A DNA stretch of 31,514 nucleotides from DYCT01 sp051875715 (GCA_051875715.1 JBJEHD010000092.1:1-31514); one strand, 5' to 3'. Positions 8,573 to 16,609 are shown, counted from the first letter of the stretch. The notes: generated by a model not told the origin, from the letters alone. Made by a program: numbers and translations.

Positions 8573-8603
8573 CAAATATAGGTTGTTCCTTCCATACGGC
8601 AAA
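8573..8603 (-). promoter_or_regulatory. Canonical Bacteroidetes promoter for the leucine-rich repeat gene
   Basis: On the minus strand TTTG (8603-8600) is followed after exactly 19 nt by TATATTTG (8580-8573). This fits TTTG-N19-21-TAnnTTTG, the Bacteroides primary sigma consensus. Transcription should start a few nt downstream, giving a leader of about 65-70 nt before the ATG at 8498. Confidence 0.75.
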
Positions 8604-8648
8604 CAAAGATGTGCCTCTTTCTGTCCGAGGCCGGCGAAACGTCCGCCT

Positions 8649-8879
8649 TTATCGGCCTACCTTTCGGTTGCCCTGGATGTAGATGCCCTTTAGCGGGGCG
8701 GTGTAGAGGCGGTGCCCTTGCAGGTCGCATATGCGGTCAGAGGTTTCCTGACGGAGGACGGAGTTGCCCGGCTCGTCGGTCGGCGTGAATGCTTGCGTCG
8801 GCCTGCGTGAGTACTTGCATGAATCGATGCGAGTATGCGCATGGCCGGTACGATTATTAATCGTACCGTCGCACGATTG
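8649..8879 (-). pseudogene. Orphan C-terminal tail of a lost surface protein
   Basis: The minus strand is open for 76 codons before a TAA, with no in-frame ATG. Its last residues include DLQGHRLYTAPLKGIYI followed by QGNRKVGR and the stop. This closely fits the tail found at the end of many secreted Bacteroidetes proteins (DLQGRRxxxPxKGIYI...GRKVxxR). The upstream frame is broken by a stop in the second palindrome of the array at 8848-8912, and nothing resembling the rest of a surface protein remains. It is therefore most likely a remnant. The neighbouring leucine-rich repeat protein lacks such a tail. Confidence 0.6.
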
Positions 8880-8912
8880 TTAATCGTACCTGAGTACGAT
8901 TATTAATCGTAT
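8848..8912. repeat. Three 19-bp palindromes at an exact 23-bp period
   Basis: GTACGATTATTAATCGTAC (8848-8866) is a perfect odd-length palindrome. GCACGATTGTTAATCGTAC (8871-8889) and GTACGATTATTAATCGTAT (8894-8912) are near-copies. Starts are spaced 23 and 23 bp with 4-nt spacers CGTC and CTGA. The block lies between the ppiD terminator and the orphan tail. It could be an operator array for a dimeric regulator, a recombination or dispersed-repeat site, or a set of small hairpins; the sequence alone does not decide. Confidence 0.85.
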
Positions 8913-8927
8913 CAGAGATGGGTATAG

Positions 8928-8976
8928 AAAAACGGTGTGCCACAACGCCACAGATTGGCTGTTGTGGGCACACCGT
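8928..8976 (-). terminator. Rho-independent terminator after the PpiD-like gene
   Basis: ACGGTGTGCCACAAC at 8932-8946 pairs with GTTGTGGGCACACCGT at 8961-8976, with one bulged base. On the minus strand the hairpin is followed by a run of five Ts (plus-strand A run 8928-8932). It lies 26 nt beyond the stop codon at 9002. Confidence 0.85.
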
Positions 8977-9001
8977 TGCAGTATGTGCGATGCCTGTGCT
9001 T

Positions 9002-11143
9002 TTAGAAGAACAGGTAGCGTTCGTCTTTGACGTGGGCCTTGAGGTAGAGGTCGTTCGTGAAGCGGCTGATGCGGTATGCACCTTGGTTCTTCAGCGTATT
9101 GGCCTCGCGGGTGGCGTCGAACGTTTCGTTGCGTGCCTCTTTGTTATACACCTGGAGCACGTAGACACCGGAGTTGCCCTTGATGGGGGCGGAGAGTTGG
9201 CCTACTTCGCTGACGGAAGCGTATGCACCCAATACGGGTTCGCTGCCGCGCGTCATGGCTACATACGTAGGAGCGGAGAAGGAGATGTGCTTCACGCTGT
9301 CGGTGCGCATGCCGGCTTGGGCGGCGCAGTCGGCAAAGGAAGCGAGGTTCTTGCCCTTCAGGTCGCGGATGATTTGTTCGGCCTTCTTGTCGCGGATGGC
9401 TTCGGCGCGGAGTTGGTCTTTCACGTCGTCGAAGGCGCGGTAGCCTTCCTTGTGGATGCCGGTGAGGGCCACAACCATCAAGTGGTCGCTCTCGCCGCAT
9501 TCGTACAGCGGAGAAACTTCGCCCACCTTGGCGTCGAAGATCCAGCGGATGGCTTCCTTCGTGCCCTTCACGCCGCCCAGGGCGTGTTCGGAACTATAGA
9601 AGTCGTTGCGCTCGAGCAGGCGGTAGCCGTTTTCTTCGGCGTTGGCCGTCATCTTCTCCAGCGTGTTGTTCGAAGCCACGAACTGGCTGAAGTCGTTGTA
9701 TGCCTTGTTGTAAGTCTCTTTGCTGAACTGAACGGGGCGTTTCACCACGGCCACCTTGTATTTCTGCGTCGTGGCACGCTTGTCCACTACCTGCATCACT
9801 ACGCTTGCCTGGCCGAAGTCGACCTTGGCAATCTCGTTCTTGCCCAAGTTGCAGAGGGTGTTGACGTAGCGGACGTTGTCGGCGTCGAGGTTAGCGCTTT
9901 CATACTGGCTGCCCACCAGCCACTGGGCGTCGGCGGGGTTGTTGTTGTAGCGCTGGGCCAATTCGGTGAAGTTGGCACCTGCACGCAACGCGTTGTAGAT
10001 GCTGTCGGCCAACGTCTTGGTCTTGGCCTCGGTTTCGGCATATACTTGAATCTGGCGATACCGGATGGAGTCGGCCTGGCTTTGCTTGCCCAGCACCTTG
10101 AAGGCGTTGAACGAGTCGTCGGCCTGGTTGTAGTACGGACCGTACACTTCGCCGACGGCTACCGAGTCGAGGCGCGAAACTACGTCGGTCGGGTAGACCG
10201 TCTTGTTGCAATAGAGTTCGGAGAAGGCCACTTCGGAACCCGTGGAGCGGATGAAGGCGGCATACTCCGACGTCTGGGCCAACTGGTTGGCGTATTCGGT
10301 CACCTCTTCGCGTACGGCGGCACGGTCGGCGTCGCTCGGACGAACGGTGATGTCGATGTACTTGATGTTGCGCGTTTCGGTGTACTGGCGGAACTGCTCT
10401 TTCTTCTCGCTGTAGAGGCTCTTCAGTTCGGAGTCGGACACGCTGACGGTGCTGTCGGCGATGGAAGAGTAGGGAACGGCGGCCAGCAATACGTCATACT
10501 GGGTGGCACGGCCGTCGAATGCGGCCTGGGCCTCGACGGGGTTGCTCAGCATGGCCTTGCCCAGCAGGTTCTGGTACTTCTGGGCCAGGTGGCTCTGGCG
10601 CAGTTCTTTCTCGACAAAGAGCCAGAACTTGTTCATCGATTCGTAGTACTCCAGATATTGGGCCGGCATCTGGCTCTTGTCCATCTTGGCGTAGTCGGCC
10701 AGGAATTTCTTCAGGATGTCCTTGTCGAACGCGCCGGTCTGCGGATTGCGGAACGGGGTGTTCTGCAGCATGGGGTCGGTGCCTTGTTCGATGATGGCTT
10801 TGATTTCCTCGTCGCTCACGGTCAGGCCCAGCCGTTCGGCTTCGTGCTCGATGAGCTGGCTGTTGACGTAGCTCTGCCATACCTGGTCCTTGATGCGGGT
10901 GAGCTGGTCGTCGGTCAGCGCGGATGCGCCGCTGGTCAGCTTCACGATGTCGCTATATTCCTCCATCATCTTTTGGAAGTCCTGTGCGGAAAGGCTCTTT
11001 CCGTTGATTTCTCCCACTTCTTGCTTGCCCTGATGGGGCTGCAATACCTTCCAAGCGTCGCCCGCGATGAACGCGAACAAGGCAAGGCCGATTACAATGA
11101 CCAACAGGGGTCCTTTGCTTCTGATTTTCTGTAATGTTGCCAT
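9002..11143 (-). CDS. ppiD: PpiD-like periplasmic peptidyl-prolyl isomerase / chaperone
   Basis: A 713-residue protein with a single N-terminal membrane anchor (about residues 11-28, GPLLVIVIGLALFAFIAG). A SurA_N-like helical region with NGKSLSAQDFQKMMEEY, LTDDQLTRIKDQVW and LGLTVSDEEIKAII follows, then parvulin-type rotamase regions. One is near 340-460 (VGEVYGPYYNQAD, ANFTELAQRYNNNPADA) and a second diverged one is near 540-650. PpiD proteins face the periplasm and help fold outer-membrane and secreted proteins leaving the Sec channel. It follows the terminator of the coaX-CBS operon and has a possible -7-like TATCTTCG at 11204-11197. The gene symbol is by family resemblance. Confidence 0.9.
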   Translation of the reverse strand: MATLQKIRSKGPLLVIVIGLALFAFIAGDAWKVLQPHQGKQEVGEINGKSLSAQDFQKMMEEYSDIVKLTSGASALTDDQLTRIKDQVWQSYVNSQLIEHEAERLGLTVSDEEIKAIIEQGTDPMLQNTPFRNPQTGAFDKDILKKFLADYAKMDKSQMPAQYLEYYESMNKFWLFVEKELRQSHLAQKYQNLLGKAMLSNPVEAQAAFDGRATQYDVLLAAVPYSSIADSTVSVSDSELKSLYSEKKEQFRQYTETRNIKYIDITVRPSDADRAAVREEVTEYANQLAQTSEYAAFIRSTGSEVAFSELYCNKTVYPTDVVSRLDSVAVGEVYGPYYNQADDSFNAFKVLGKQSQADSIRYRQIQVYAETEAKTKTLADSIYNALRAGANFTELAQRYNNNPADAQWLVGSQYESANLDADNVRYVNTLCNLGKNEIAKVDFGQASVVMQVVDKRATTQKYKVAVVKRPVQFSKETYNKAYNDFSQFVASNNTLEKMTANAEENGYRLLERNDFYSSEHALGGVKGTKEAIRWIFDAKVGEVSPLYECGESDHLMVVALTGIHKEGYRAFDDVKDQLRAEAIRDKKAEQIIRDLKGKNLASFADCAAQAGMRTDSVKHISFSAPTYVAMTRGSEPVLGAYASVSEVGQLSAPIKGNSGVYVLQVYNKEARNETFDATREANTLKNQGAYRISRFTNDLYLKAHVKDERYLFF

Positions 11144-11205
11144 TTAAGTTTGATATTTAATTGTTGTTGTTCTCTGCGCTGCTGAATTTTAGCGCACGAA
11201 GATAC

Positions 11206-11235
11206 AAAAAATGCCGATACGCGTCTATTTATCGG
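11206..11235 (-). terminator. Terminator at the end of the coaX-CBS operon
   Basis: On the minus strand CCGATA (11235-11230) and TATCGG (11219-11214) form a 6-bp stem, followed by a run of six Ts (plus-strand A run 11206-11211). It lies just 13 nt beyond the CBS gene stop. The stem is short, so termination may be partial and leave read-through to ppiD. Confidence 0.6.
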
Positions 11236-11248
11236 AAGAATTTTTGCA

Positions 11249-12511
11249 TCAATCGAGCACTTTCAGCCGTACGAGCACGATTTTGGTGGCGGTCATCTGG
11301 ATGATTTTGAACTGATAACGGTCGAAACGGACCACCTCGTGCAGTTTCGGGAAACGCTGGTACTGGGCCAGGATGAGGCCGCCCAGGGTCTGATAGTCGT
11401 CGGACTCGGGCAGGTCGAGGCCGAACAGTTCGTTCACCTTCTCAATCTCCAGACGGGCGGAGAGGACGTACTCGTGGTCGGCCACCTGCTTGGCCACGTA
11501 GGAGGTGGTGTCGTGCTCGTCCTCGATGTCGCCGAAGATTTCTTCGACCAGGTCCTCCAGGGCCACGATGCCGCTGGTGCCGCCGAACTCGTCGACCACC
11601 ACGGCCAGCGACTTCTTGCGCTGCATGAACAGTTGCATCAGTTTGTGGGCGGCCATGGTTTCGGGGACGATGGGCATTTGCTGGATGCCCTGCTGCCATT
11701 CGGTGGGGTTGTGGAACATCTCGGACGAGTGGATGTAGCCCACGATGTGGTCGATGTCGCCTTGGTAGACAATGATTTTCGAGATGCCGGACTCGATGAA
11801 GCGCGACTTGAGCGTGTCGATGTCGGCCTCGCGCTCGATGGCCACGATTTCGGTGCGCGGAACCATGCAGTCGCGAGTGCGCACGGTGGAGAAATCCAGG
11901 GCGTTCTGGAAGATTTGCACTTCGGTGTCGACCTTCTGCTGGTCGTCGGCGTGCTCCAGGCTGGACTGGATGAAGTAGTCGAGGTCGACCTTCGTGAAGG
12001 CTTTGGCGGCGGCCTCTTTGTTGGGTTTCGTGCCGAAGAGGAAGAGCAGCAGGGAGGAGAAACCGGCTGCCAGTTTCGAGATGGGATAGAGCACGATGTA
12101 GCAGACGAGCAGCGGGAAGGCAAAAAGGTTGAGCGACAGGTTCGGGTCGATCTTGAAAAGAGTTTTGGGGAGGAACTCGCCCGTCACCAAAATCAGCAGG
12201 GTGGAGAGGATGGTCTGCACAAGCACCAATAGGAAGGGGTTGGTGATGAGCCCGGCAAGCAGGTGCTGCTCGATGAGTTGGGCCATGAGGATGCCGTAGA
12301 TGACCAGGGCGATGTTGTTGCCCACCAGCATGGTGGAGATGAACGTGTTGGGGTTGCGGAAAAAGACGGACAGGATGCGCGAGGTGAGGCCTCCGCCCTC
12401 TTTGTCCATCTCGAAGCGGAGTTTGTTGCACGAGACGAAGGCTATCTCCATTCCGGAGAAAAAGGCCGAGAAGGCGATGGAGAGGAACAGTTGGAGCAGA
12501 AAGGTGGTCAT
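11249..12511 (-). CDS. DUF21 / CBS-domain / CorC_HlyC transporter-associated membrane protein
   Basis: A 420-residue protein of the CorC/TlyC ('hemolysin') family. The N-terminal DUF21 region has several membrane helices (LLQLFLSIAFSAFFSGMEIAF, NIALVIYGILMAQLI, LVLVQTILSTLLILVTGEF). A CBS pair follows (about residues 205-325, with RTRDCMVPRTEIVAIE and IVYQGDIDHIVGYIH). The C-terminal part contains VVVDEFGGTSGIVALEDLVEEIFGDIEDEHD and a CorC_HlyC module. Members are linked to Mg2+/Co2+ efflux; some Bacteroidetes relatives sit with gliding or envelope genes. The start at 12511 overlaps the lptC stop as ATGA, so the two are translationally coupled. It is the last gene of the operon. Confidence 0.92.
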   Translation of the reverse strand: MTTFLLQLFLSIAFSAFFSGMEIAFVSCNKLRFEMDKEGGGLTSRILSVFFRNPNTFISTMLVGNNIALVIYGILMAQLIEQHLLAGLITNPFLLVLVQTILSTLLILVTGEFLPKTLFKIDPNLSLNLFAFPLLVCYIVLYPISKLAAGFSSLLLFLFGTKPNKEAAAKAFTKVDLDYFIQSSLEHADDQQKVDTEVQIFQNALDFSTVRTRDCMVPRTEIVAIEREADIDTLKSRFIESGISKIIVYQGDIDHIVGYIHSSEMFHNPTEWQQGIQQMPIVPETMAAHKLMQLFMQRKKSLAVVVDEFGGTSGIVALEDLVEEIFGDIEDEHDTTSYVAKQVADHEYVLSARLEIEKVNELFGLDLPESDDYQTLGGLILAQYQRFPKLHEVVRFDRYQFKIIQMTATKIVLVRLKVLD

Positions 12512-13143
12512 GCGGCAGGAGTGTTGGCGGTTGGTTGGGCGGAAAGGGTGTCGGCCGGGGCCTCGTCGATGGGGAAGACGCCCTCGGTGTTGCGGATGGT
12601 GTATTGGGTGAGGCGTTGGTCGGAATCGAAACCATAGCCTTCGATGATGTTTTCGGTCTGGCGGATGCGGATGTGGCGGTCGGAATAGACGCGCTCGGTG
12701 GCCTGGTTCCAGAAGAGTTGTTCGGTGCGGAACTCTTCGCCCTGCTGGTTCTGGATGAAGACGTGTCCGCGCAGTTCCCACAACTTCTTCCGGTCGTAGT
12801 AGTAGGCCGTGTCGGCCTGGATGGTGGCCTGCACCTGGTGGAGCGAGTCGAACTGCTCGAGGTAGACGCCACGCTCGAAGGCCCAGTAGGGAGGCGTCTT
12901 CTTGTCGAAGATGGCGTATTCGGCCGTGACGAGCCGGTAGCGCAACACGCCGGAGTCGGAGATGAGGGCGTCGACGCCCGTGGTGCGCATGATGGGGAGC
13001 GAGTCGCGTTCGAGCACGGCGGCGGCCAACTTTTCACGCCTTCCGCTGCAGGCGGCGCATAAAAAGAGCATAACAATCGCCGTGAAGGCGATTGTTATGC
13101 TGGTATGGGTTCGGCACAGGGCCGTGCGTGCGTCTATGCTCAT
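12508..13143 (-). CDS. lptC: LPS export periplasmic protein LptC
   Basis: A 211-residue protein with an N-terminal hydrophobic segment ending in a lipobox-like LCAACSG, followed by a beta-rich LptC/OstA-like domain. Typical phrases are LISDSGVLRYRLVTAEYAIF, ATIQADTAYYYDRKKLWELRGHVFIQNQQGE and ENIIEGYGFDSDQ. LptC bridges the inner-membrane LPS transporter LptBFG to LptA in the periplasm. I chose ATG 13143, 2 nt after the upstream TPR stop, rather than 13176, which would overlap that gene. The hydrophobic-segment codons contain a 15-bp perfect hairpin followed by a T run (13061-13101), which looks like an intrinsic terminator inside the gene. Confidence 0.88.
   Translation of the reverse strand: MSIDARTALCRTHTSITIAFTAIVMLFLCAACSGRREKLAAAVLERDSLPIMRTTGVDALISDSGVLRYRLVTAEYAIFDKKTPPYWAFERGVYLEQFDSLHQVQATIQADTAYYYDRKKLWELRGHVFIQNQQGEEFRTEQLFWNQATERVYSDRHIRIRQTENIIEGYGFDSDQRLTQYTIRNTEGVFPIDEAPADTLSAQPTANTPAA
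13061..13101 (-). terminator. Terminator-like hairpin inside the lptC coding region
   Basis: Plus-strand arms AGCATAACAATCGCC (13067-13081) and GGCGATTGTTATGCT (13087-13101) are perfectly complementary over 15 bp with a 5-nt loop. On the coding (minus) strand the hairpin is followed by CTTTTTA (plus A run 13061-13065). This is the layout of an intrinsic terminator, starting about 40 nt into lptC. It may attenuate the operon, or simply be tolerated in a translated region. Confidence 0.55.
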
Positions 13144-13145
13144 GC

Positions 13146-14507
13146 TTAGCGGATGACAGTGGATTCGCCAATCCATCCGCCGATGGTGACGGAGTCGCCC
13201 TTCTTCAGGTTGAGGAAGAAGAGGTCTTCAGCCTTGGGCGTATGGCCGGCATAGGCGTTGATGAGTTTCTGGGCTTCTTCGGCCACGCTCGGGTCTACGT
13301 TCTTGGCACGCTGCAGTTTGTCGATGGCCAGGTAGTAGGTGCAACGGTTCAGGGCGGACTCGTCGCTCCAGTTGGGGCTGGAGGCATACATCTGGGCGAT
13401 GAGGATGTAGGGTGCGCCGTAGTTGCCGTTCAAGCCGATGGCCTTCTGGGCGTACTGGCGGGCACGGCTGTAGCTCTTCATCGACGAAAGCATCTGGGCG
13501 GCCGTATAGGAGTATTCGGCTTTCTTCGTGTCTTCAGCCTCCAGTTCGATGGCTTGGTCGAGGAACTTCACGGCGTCTTCCACCTTCTCCTTCTTGAACG
13601 ACATGTAGGCGCAACCTACGGCCGTTTCGGCAGTCGGGGAAATCTGGTGTGCGTAGAGCGAAGCGTTGAAGTAGGCTTCCTGTTCGGTGCAACGCAACAT
13701 CTTCATCACGCTGACCACGTTCTTCAGGTAGTCGAGGTTGGTCTTGTTCTCTTCCACCTTGGCTCCGTAGATGGACTGGAGCATGTCGCAGTCGGCAGCA
13801 CCGCTGTTCACCAGGTAGGCGTCGAGGTTTTCCTTCACCATGGAGTAGTTCTTCTTGTCCTTTTCCTTGGTGGCCTTGGCCAGGGCCTCTTCGGTGTACT
13901 TGCTGGCCGTCATGTAGTCCTGGATGAAGCGTTCGCGGTGGCTCTCTTCCGTCTTGAACTTACGGGAAGAAGCATCGATGAACTCCTGGAGCACGTAGTA
14001 GTCGGCTTCAGCCTTTTCGGCTTCGACTGCTTCGTTGAACAGGGCGTAAGCCTGGTTCAGGTCGAGCTTGCTACCGGCCATGGTGTAATAGTAGTGGGCC
14101 TTCGAGCCGACAATCGAACCGCGCGAGATGGGCTTGCGCACCAACTTGTTCAAGCGGTCGAGGTTGGCGATGTACTGGTCATAGACGGTCATGAGTTCGT
14201 CGAACAAAGCCTGCTGCTTGGCGGCGTCTTTCTCGTTGGCAATCATCCAACGGAGAATCTTGGCACCGTTGGTGTAGGTGCCGACCTGGGCGTAGGGGGC
14301 TTCGGTGAAGACGGCCTTCCAGGGCTGGTAGGCATCCTTGAAGTTGTTGGTCTTGACGTATTCGGTGTAGATGCTGATGTTCTTCAGGCAACGGATGCTG
14401 TCTTCTCCGTGTCCAAAGCGCGAACCGTCTTCCACGCCTTTTTGGGCGAAAGTGCCCGTAGTTCCTGCCGAGAGGAGGATCAGGGCTGCAAAATACTTCA
14501 TTTTCAT
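13146..14507 (-). CDS. Secreted TPR-repeat protein
   Basis: A 453-residue protein with a signal peptide (MKMKYFAALILLSAGTTGTFAQ), helical and rich in TPR-like units. Phrases include SKLDLNQAYALFNEAVEAEKAE, SFKKEKVEDAVKFLDQAIELEAED and SYSRARQYAQKAIGLNGNYGAPYILIAQMYASS. The C-terminus (ending LKKGDSVTIGGWIGESTVIR) looks like a short beta segment. It probably sits in the periplasm as a scaffold. It lies 28 nt after an outer-membrane protein gene and 2 nt before lptC, so it is co-transcribed with envelope genes. The biochemical role is unknown. An alternative ATG two codons downstream (14501) is possible. Confidence 0.88.
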   Translation of the reverse strand: MKMKYFAALILLSAGTTGTFAQKGVEDGSRFGHGEDSIRCLKNISIYTEYVKTNNFKDAYQPWKAVFTEAPYAQVGTYTNGAKILRWMIANEKDAAKQQALFDELMTVYDQYIANLDRLNKLVRKPISRGSIVGSKAHYYYTMAGSKLDLNQAYALFNEAVEAEKAEADYYVLQEFIDASSRKFKTEESHRERFIQDYMTASKYTEEALAKATKEKDKKNYSMVKENLDAYLVNSGAADCDMLQSIYGAKVEENKTNLDYLKNVVSVMKMLRCTEQEAYFNASLYAHQISPTAETAVGCAYMSFKKEKVEDAVKFLDQAIELEAEDTKKAEYSYTAAQMLSSMKSYSRARQYAQKAIGLNGNYGAPYILIAQMYASSPNWSDESALNRCTYYLAIDKLQRAKNVDPSVAEEAQKLINAYAGHTPKAEDLFFLNLKKGDSVTIGGWIGESTVIR

Positions 14508-14535
14508 CGTAGTAAATTTTAGAGTTATGTTTCTT

Positions 14536-15843
14536 TTATTGTACTTTCCATTTGGCGAACCAACGTTCGTTGAAGGTCAGTCCGATGTGCACGCGCAGGT
14601 AGTTTTCTTCGACCAGTCCGCTGCTCAGGCAGCTGGGCTTCATCTTGCTGTATTGGAATGCGATGTGCAGCAGCGAACGGTTCTGGAAGATGGGCAGGCC
14701 GAGTCCGGCCGACACGCCGAATTCCTTGGCCGAGAACTGCTTGCCTACGCGGACGTAGGGCTGGGTGTAGTAGCCTCCGACGCGGTAGCGCACCCGCGAC
14801 AGGTAGTTGCGCTTCATGGGGTTGGGCACGTACTCGATGCCGGCGGCATACTTCGTGCGGTCGGTCAGCATTCCTTCCTGGCCGAAATAGGTGGCCTGCC
14901 CCCATTGCTGGCGGGTGTAGTCGAACCCGACGGTCCATTGTTGGGCGTACTGGTAGGTGATGCCGGCTCCGTAGCAGTGGGGGAAGTCGAACCCGTCTTC
15001 CACGGCGGTGCGTTCGCTGCTCTGTGCCACGAGGCTTCCGCTCTGTTCGGCCACGCGTTGGATGTCGGTGTAGGCTTCGTTGTTCATGGCATGGCCCAAC
15101 GAATAGACCGCACCCAGCGTGACGCGGTGCTTCTCGCCGATGGGTTGGGTGTATTGGAGGCCGAAGTCGAGCTTGTAGTCCTTGATGCTGGCATAGTTCA
15201 CCTTGTACGTGGTGTTGATGCTGCTTTCGGAGAACGAAAGTTGCGACGACTGGGTGATCGATCCGAAGAGGTAGGATGCGTTCACGCCGACGGACAGGTT
15301 TTCGTGTACCTTGAAGCCCAGGCCGGCGAAAATCTGGTTCAGTCCGCCGCTGCCCGAATAACTGCGGTAGGCCGTCAGTCCGGTCGTACTGGCATCGCTG
15401 ACGGGTTTCGTATCCGTAATGCTGTAGCCGATGGTGGAGAAAGGCAGGAAGCCGAGCGACATGGCGACACGCCTGTGCAGGCGAAACTGCATGGCGATGT
15501 AGTCCAACCCGCCGTTCTTGGCGTTCATTCGCTGCTTGCCATCGTTGAAGTTGCCGTTTTGCAGGCCTACGCCGAGGTCCATCAGGAAGGTGAGCGAGTC
15601 GACAGCCGTGTACGATGCCGGGTTGGCCGGATTGACGTTCGCTCCGTTGCGTAAGCCGATGGCCACGCCTCCCATGGCTTGGCTGCTCCCGACGGCGGGG
15701 TCGGTCAGCAATCCGTATCCATAGCGTGTGTAGGGCGAATTGGTCGACGGCGACGAGCCGTTTTCGCCGCTGGTCTGCGCCATGGCCGGCTGCAAAGCAA
15801 GCAGGGCGAACAGTACGCAACTTATCTTTCTAAAGGCTGTCAT
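14536..15843 (-). CDS. Outer-membrane beta-barrel protein (FadL/OmpP1-like)
   Basis: A 435-residue protein with a signal peptide (MTAFRKISCVLFALLALQPAMAQ) and an N-terminal SPYTRYGYGLL segment. The motif AMGGVAIGLRNGANVNPANPASY resembles the N-terminal plug region of FadL/OmpP1-type barrels. The rest is alternating beta strands with aromatic ends, such as DYKLDFGLQYTQPIG and WTVGFDYTRQQWG, with a final strand LRVHIGLTFNERWFAKWKVQ. It may transport hydrophobic compounds, but the substrate cannot be read from the sequence. The start overlaps the coaX end by 14 nt, and it is followed by the secreted TPR gene. Confidence 0.85.
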   Translation of the reverse strand: MTAFRKISCVLFALLALQPAMAQTSGENGSSPSTNSPYTRYGYGLLTDPAVGSSQAMGGVAIGLRNGANVNPANPASYTAVDSLTFLMDLGVGLQNGNFNDGKQRMNAKNGGLDYIAMQFRLHRRVAMSLGFLPFSTIGYSITDTKPVSDASTTGLTAYRSYSGSGGLNQIFAGLGFKVHENLSVGVNASYLFGSITQSSQLSFSESSINTTYKVNYASIKDYKLDFGLQYTQPIGEKHRVTLGAVYSLGHAMNNEAYTDIQRVAEQSGSLVAQSSERTAVEDGFDFPHCYGAGITYQYAQQWTVGFDYTRQQWGQATYFGQEGMLTDRTKYAAGIEYVPNPMKRNYLSRVRYRVGGYYTQPYVRVGKQFSAKEFGVSAGLGLPIFQNRSLLHIAFQYSKMKPSCLSSGLVEENYLRVHIGLTFNERWFAKWKVQ

Positions 15844-16558
15844 TATAGCGTAGAATTCTGTTTAAACCTTTTAATACTAAAAATTTGTCTGCAAAGATGG
15901 TACTTTTTACGTTTGTATCAAAAGAAAAAGTGGTGCCACCAGTTAAAAAAACCAAAAGGTCGGGGTAAATCCGTTGCAGTTGGCGGATGCAACCCTCTAT
16001 TTCCCACTGCATTCCGCGAACAACGCCAGCCTGGATGGCCGAGGCCGTGGTGTCGCCCAGCAAAGGGGTTTCGGTGGCCGGTTCGACCAGGGGAAGCCGT
16101 CCGGTGAAGGCGTGCAAAGCCTTGAAACGCATGGCCATACCTGGGGCGATGTTGCCTCCGTGGTAGCATCCGTGGCGGTCGATGAAATCGTAGGTGACGG
16201 CCGTCCCGGCGTCAATCACCAGGATGTCGCGTTCCGGGAATCGGTCGTGTGCTCCCACCACGGCGGCTATCCGGTCGGGGCCGAGCGTCTCGGGGGTGGC
16301 GTACCGGTGGGTGATGGGCAGGGGCGTGCGGCTGTCCAACTGCAGGCGGGGGAAAGGCAGGGCCTCCCAGGCCGTGCGGGCTGCCTCGTCCAAATCAATT
16401 ACCGACGACAGGATGCCTTGCCGGAGGGGATGGCGGGCGGCCAGGGATGGCAGTGCATCGAGCGTCCGGTTTGAACACTGCTCCACGCAGACCATCTCTG
16501 CTCCGTCGAAGACGGCAAGTTTGGCACACGTGTTGCCTATGTCGACGATTAAATACAT
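15830..16558 (-). CDS. coaX: Type III pantothenate kinase
   Basis: A 242-residue cytoplasmic kinase for the first step of coenzyme A synthesis (pantothenate plus ATP to 4'-phosphopantothenate). Family motifs are MYLIVDIGNTCAKLAVFD (phosphate-binding DIGNT), GPDRIAAVVGAHDRFP, ILVIDAGTAVTYDFID, GGNIAPGMAMRFKALHAFT and a late FLTGG. Start ATG 16558 gives the usual N-terminus; an ATG eight codons upstream (16582) would add a lysine-rich stretch overlapping the promoter. It heads an operon with outer-membrane and LPS-export genes. Confidence 0.96.
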   Translation of the reverse strand: MYLIVDIGNTCAKLAVFDGAEMVCVEQCSNRTLDALPSLAARHPLRQGILSSVIDLDEAARTAWEALPFPRLQLDSRTPLPITHRYATPETLGPDRIAAVVGAHDRFPERDILVIDAGTAVTYDFIDRHGCYHGGNIAPGMAMRFKALHAFTGRLPLVEPATETPLLGDTTASAIQAGVVRGMQWEIEGCIRQLQRIYPDLLVFLTGGTTFSFDTNVKSTIFADKFLVLKGLNRILRYNDSL

Positions 16559-16579
16559 CTTTTTGCGCTTTTGGTTTTG

Positions 16580-16587
16580 CAAAAGTA
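16580..16587 (-). promoter_or_regulatory. Putative -7 box (TACTTTTG) for coaX
   Basis: On the minus strand TACTTTTG matches TAnnTTTG and ends 21 nt upstream of the coaX ATG. It forms a divergent pair with the box at 16610-16617. No -33 TTTG is seen at the ideal distance. Confidence 0.5.
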
Positions 16588-16609
16588 GGTAAAATAGATT
16601 GGATTATGC

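Noticed and set aside
8848..8912. Three short repeats as a mini CRISPR
   Set aside because: Spacers are only 4 nt and the repeats are full palindromes; this is not a CRISPR layout.
8918..11134. A 738-codon plus-strand open frame opposite the PpiD-like gene
   Set aside because: It is the antisense shadow of a well-supported gene in GC-rich DNA. Its translation is low-complexity and has no recognisable motif, and its start lies in the ppiD terminator.
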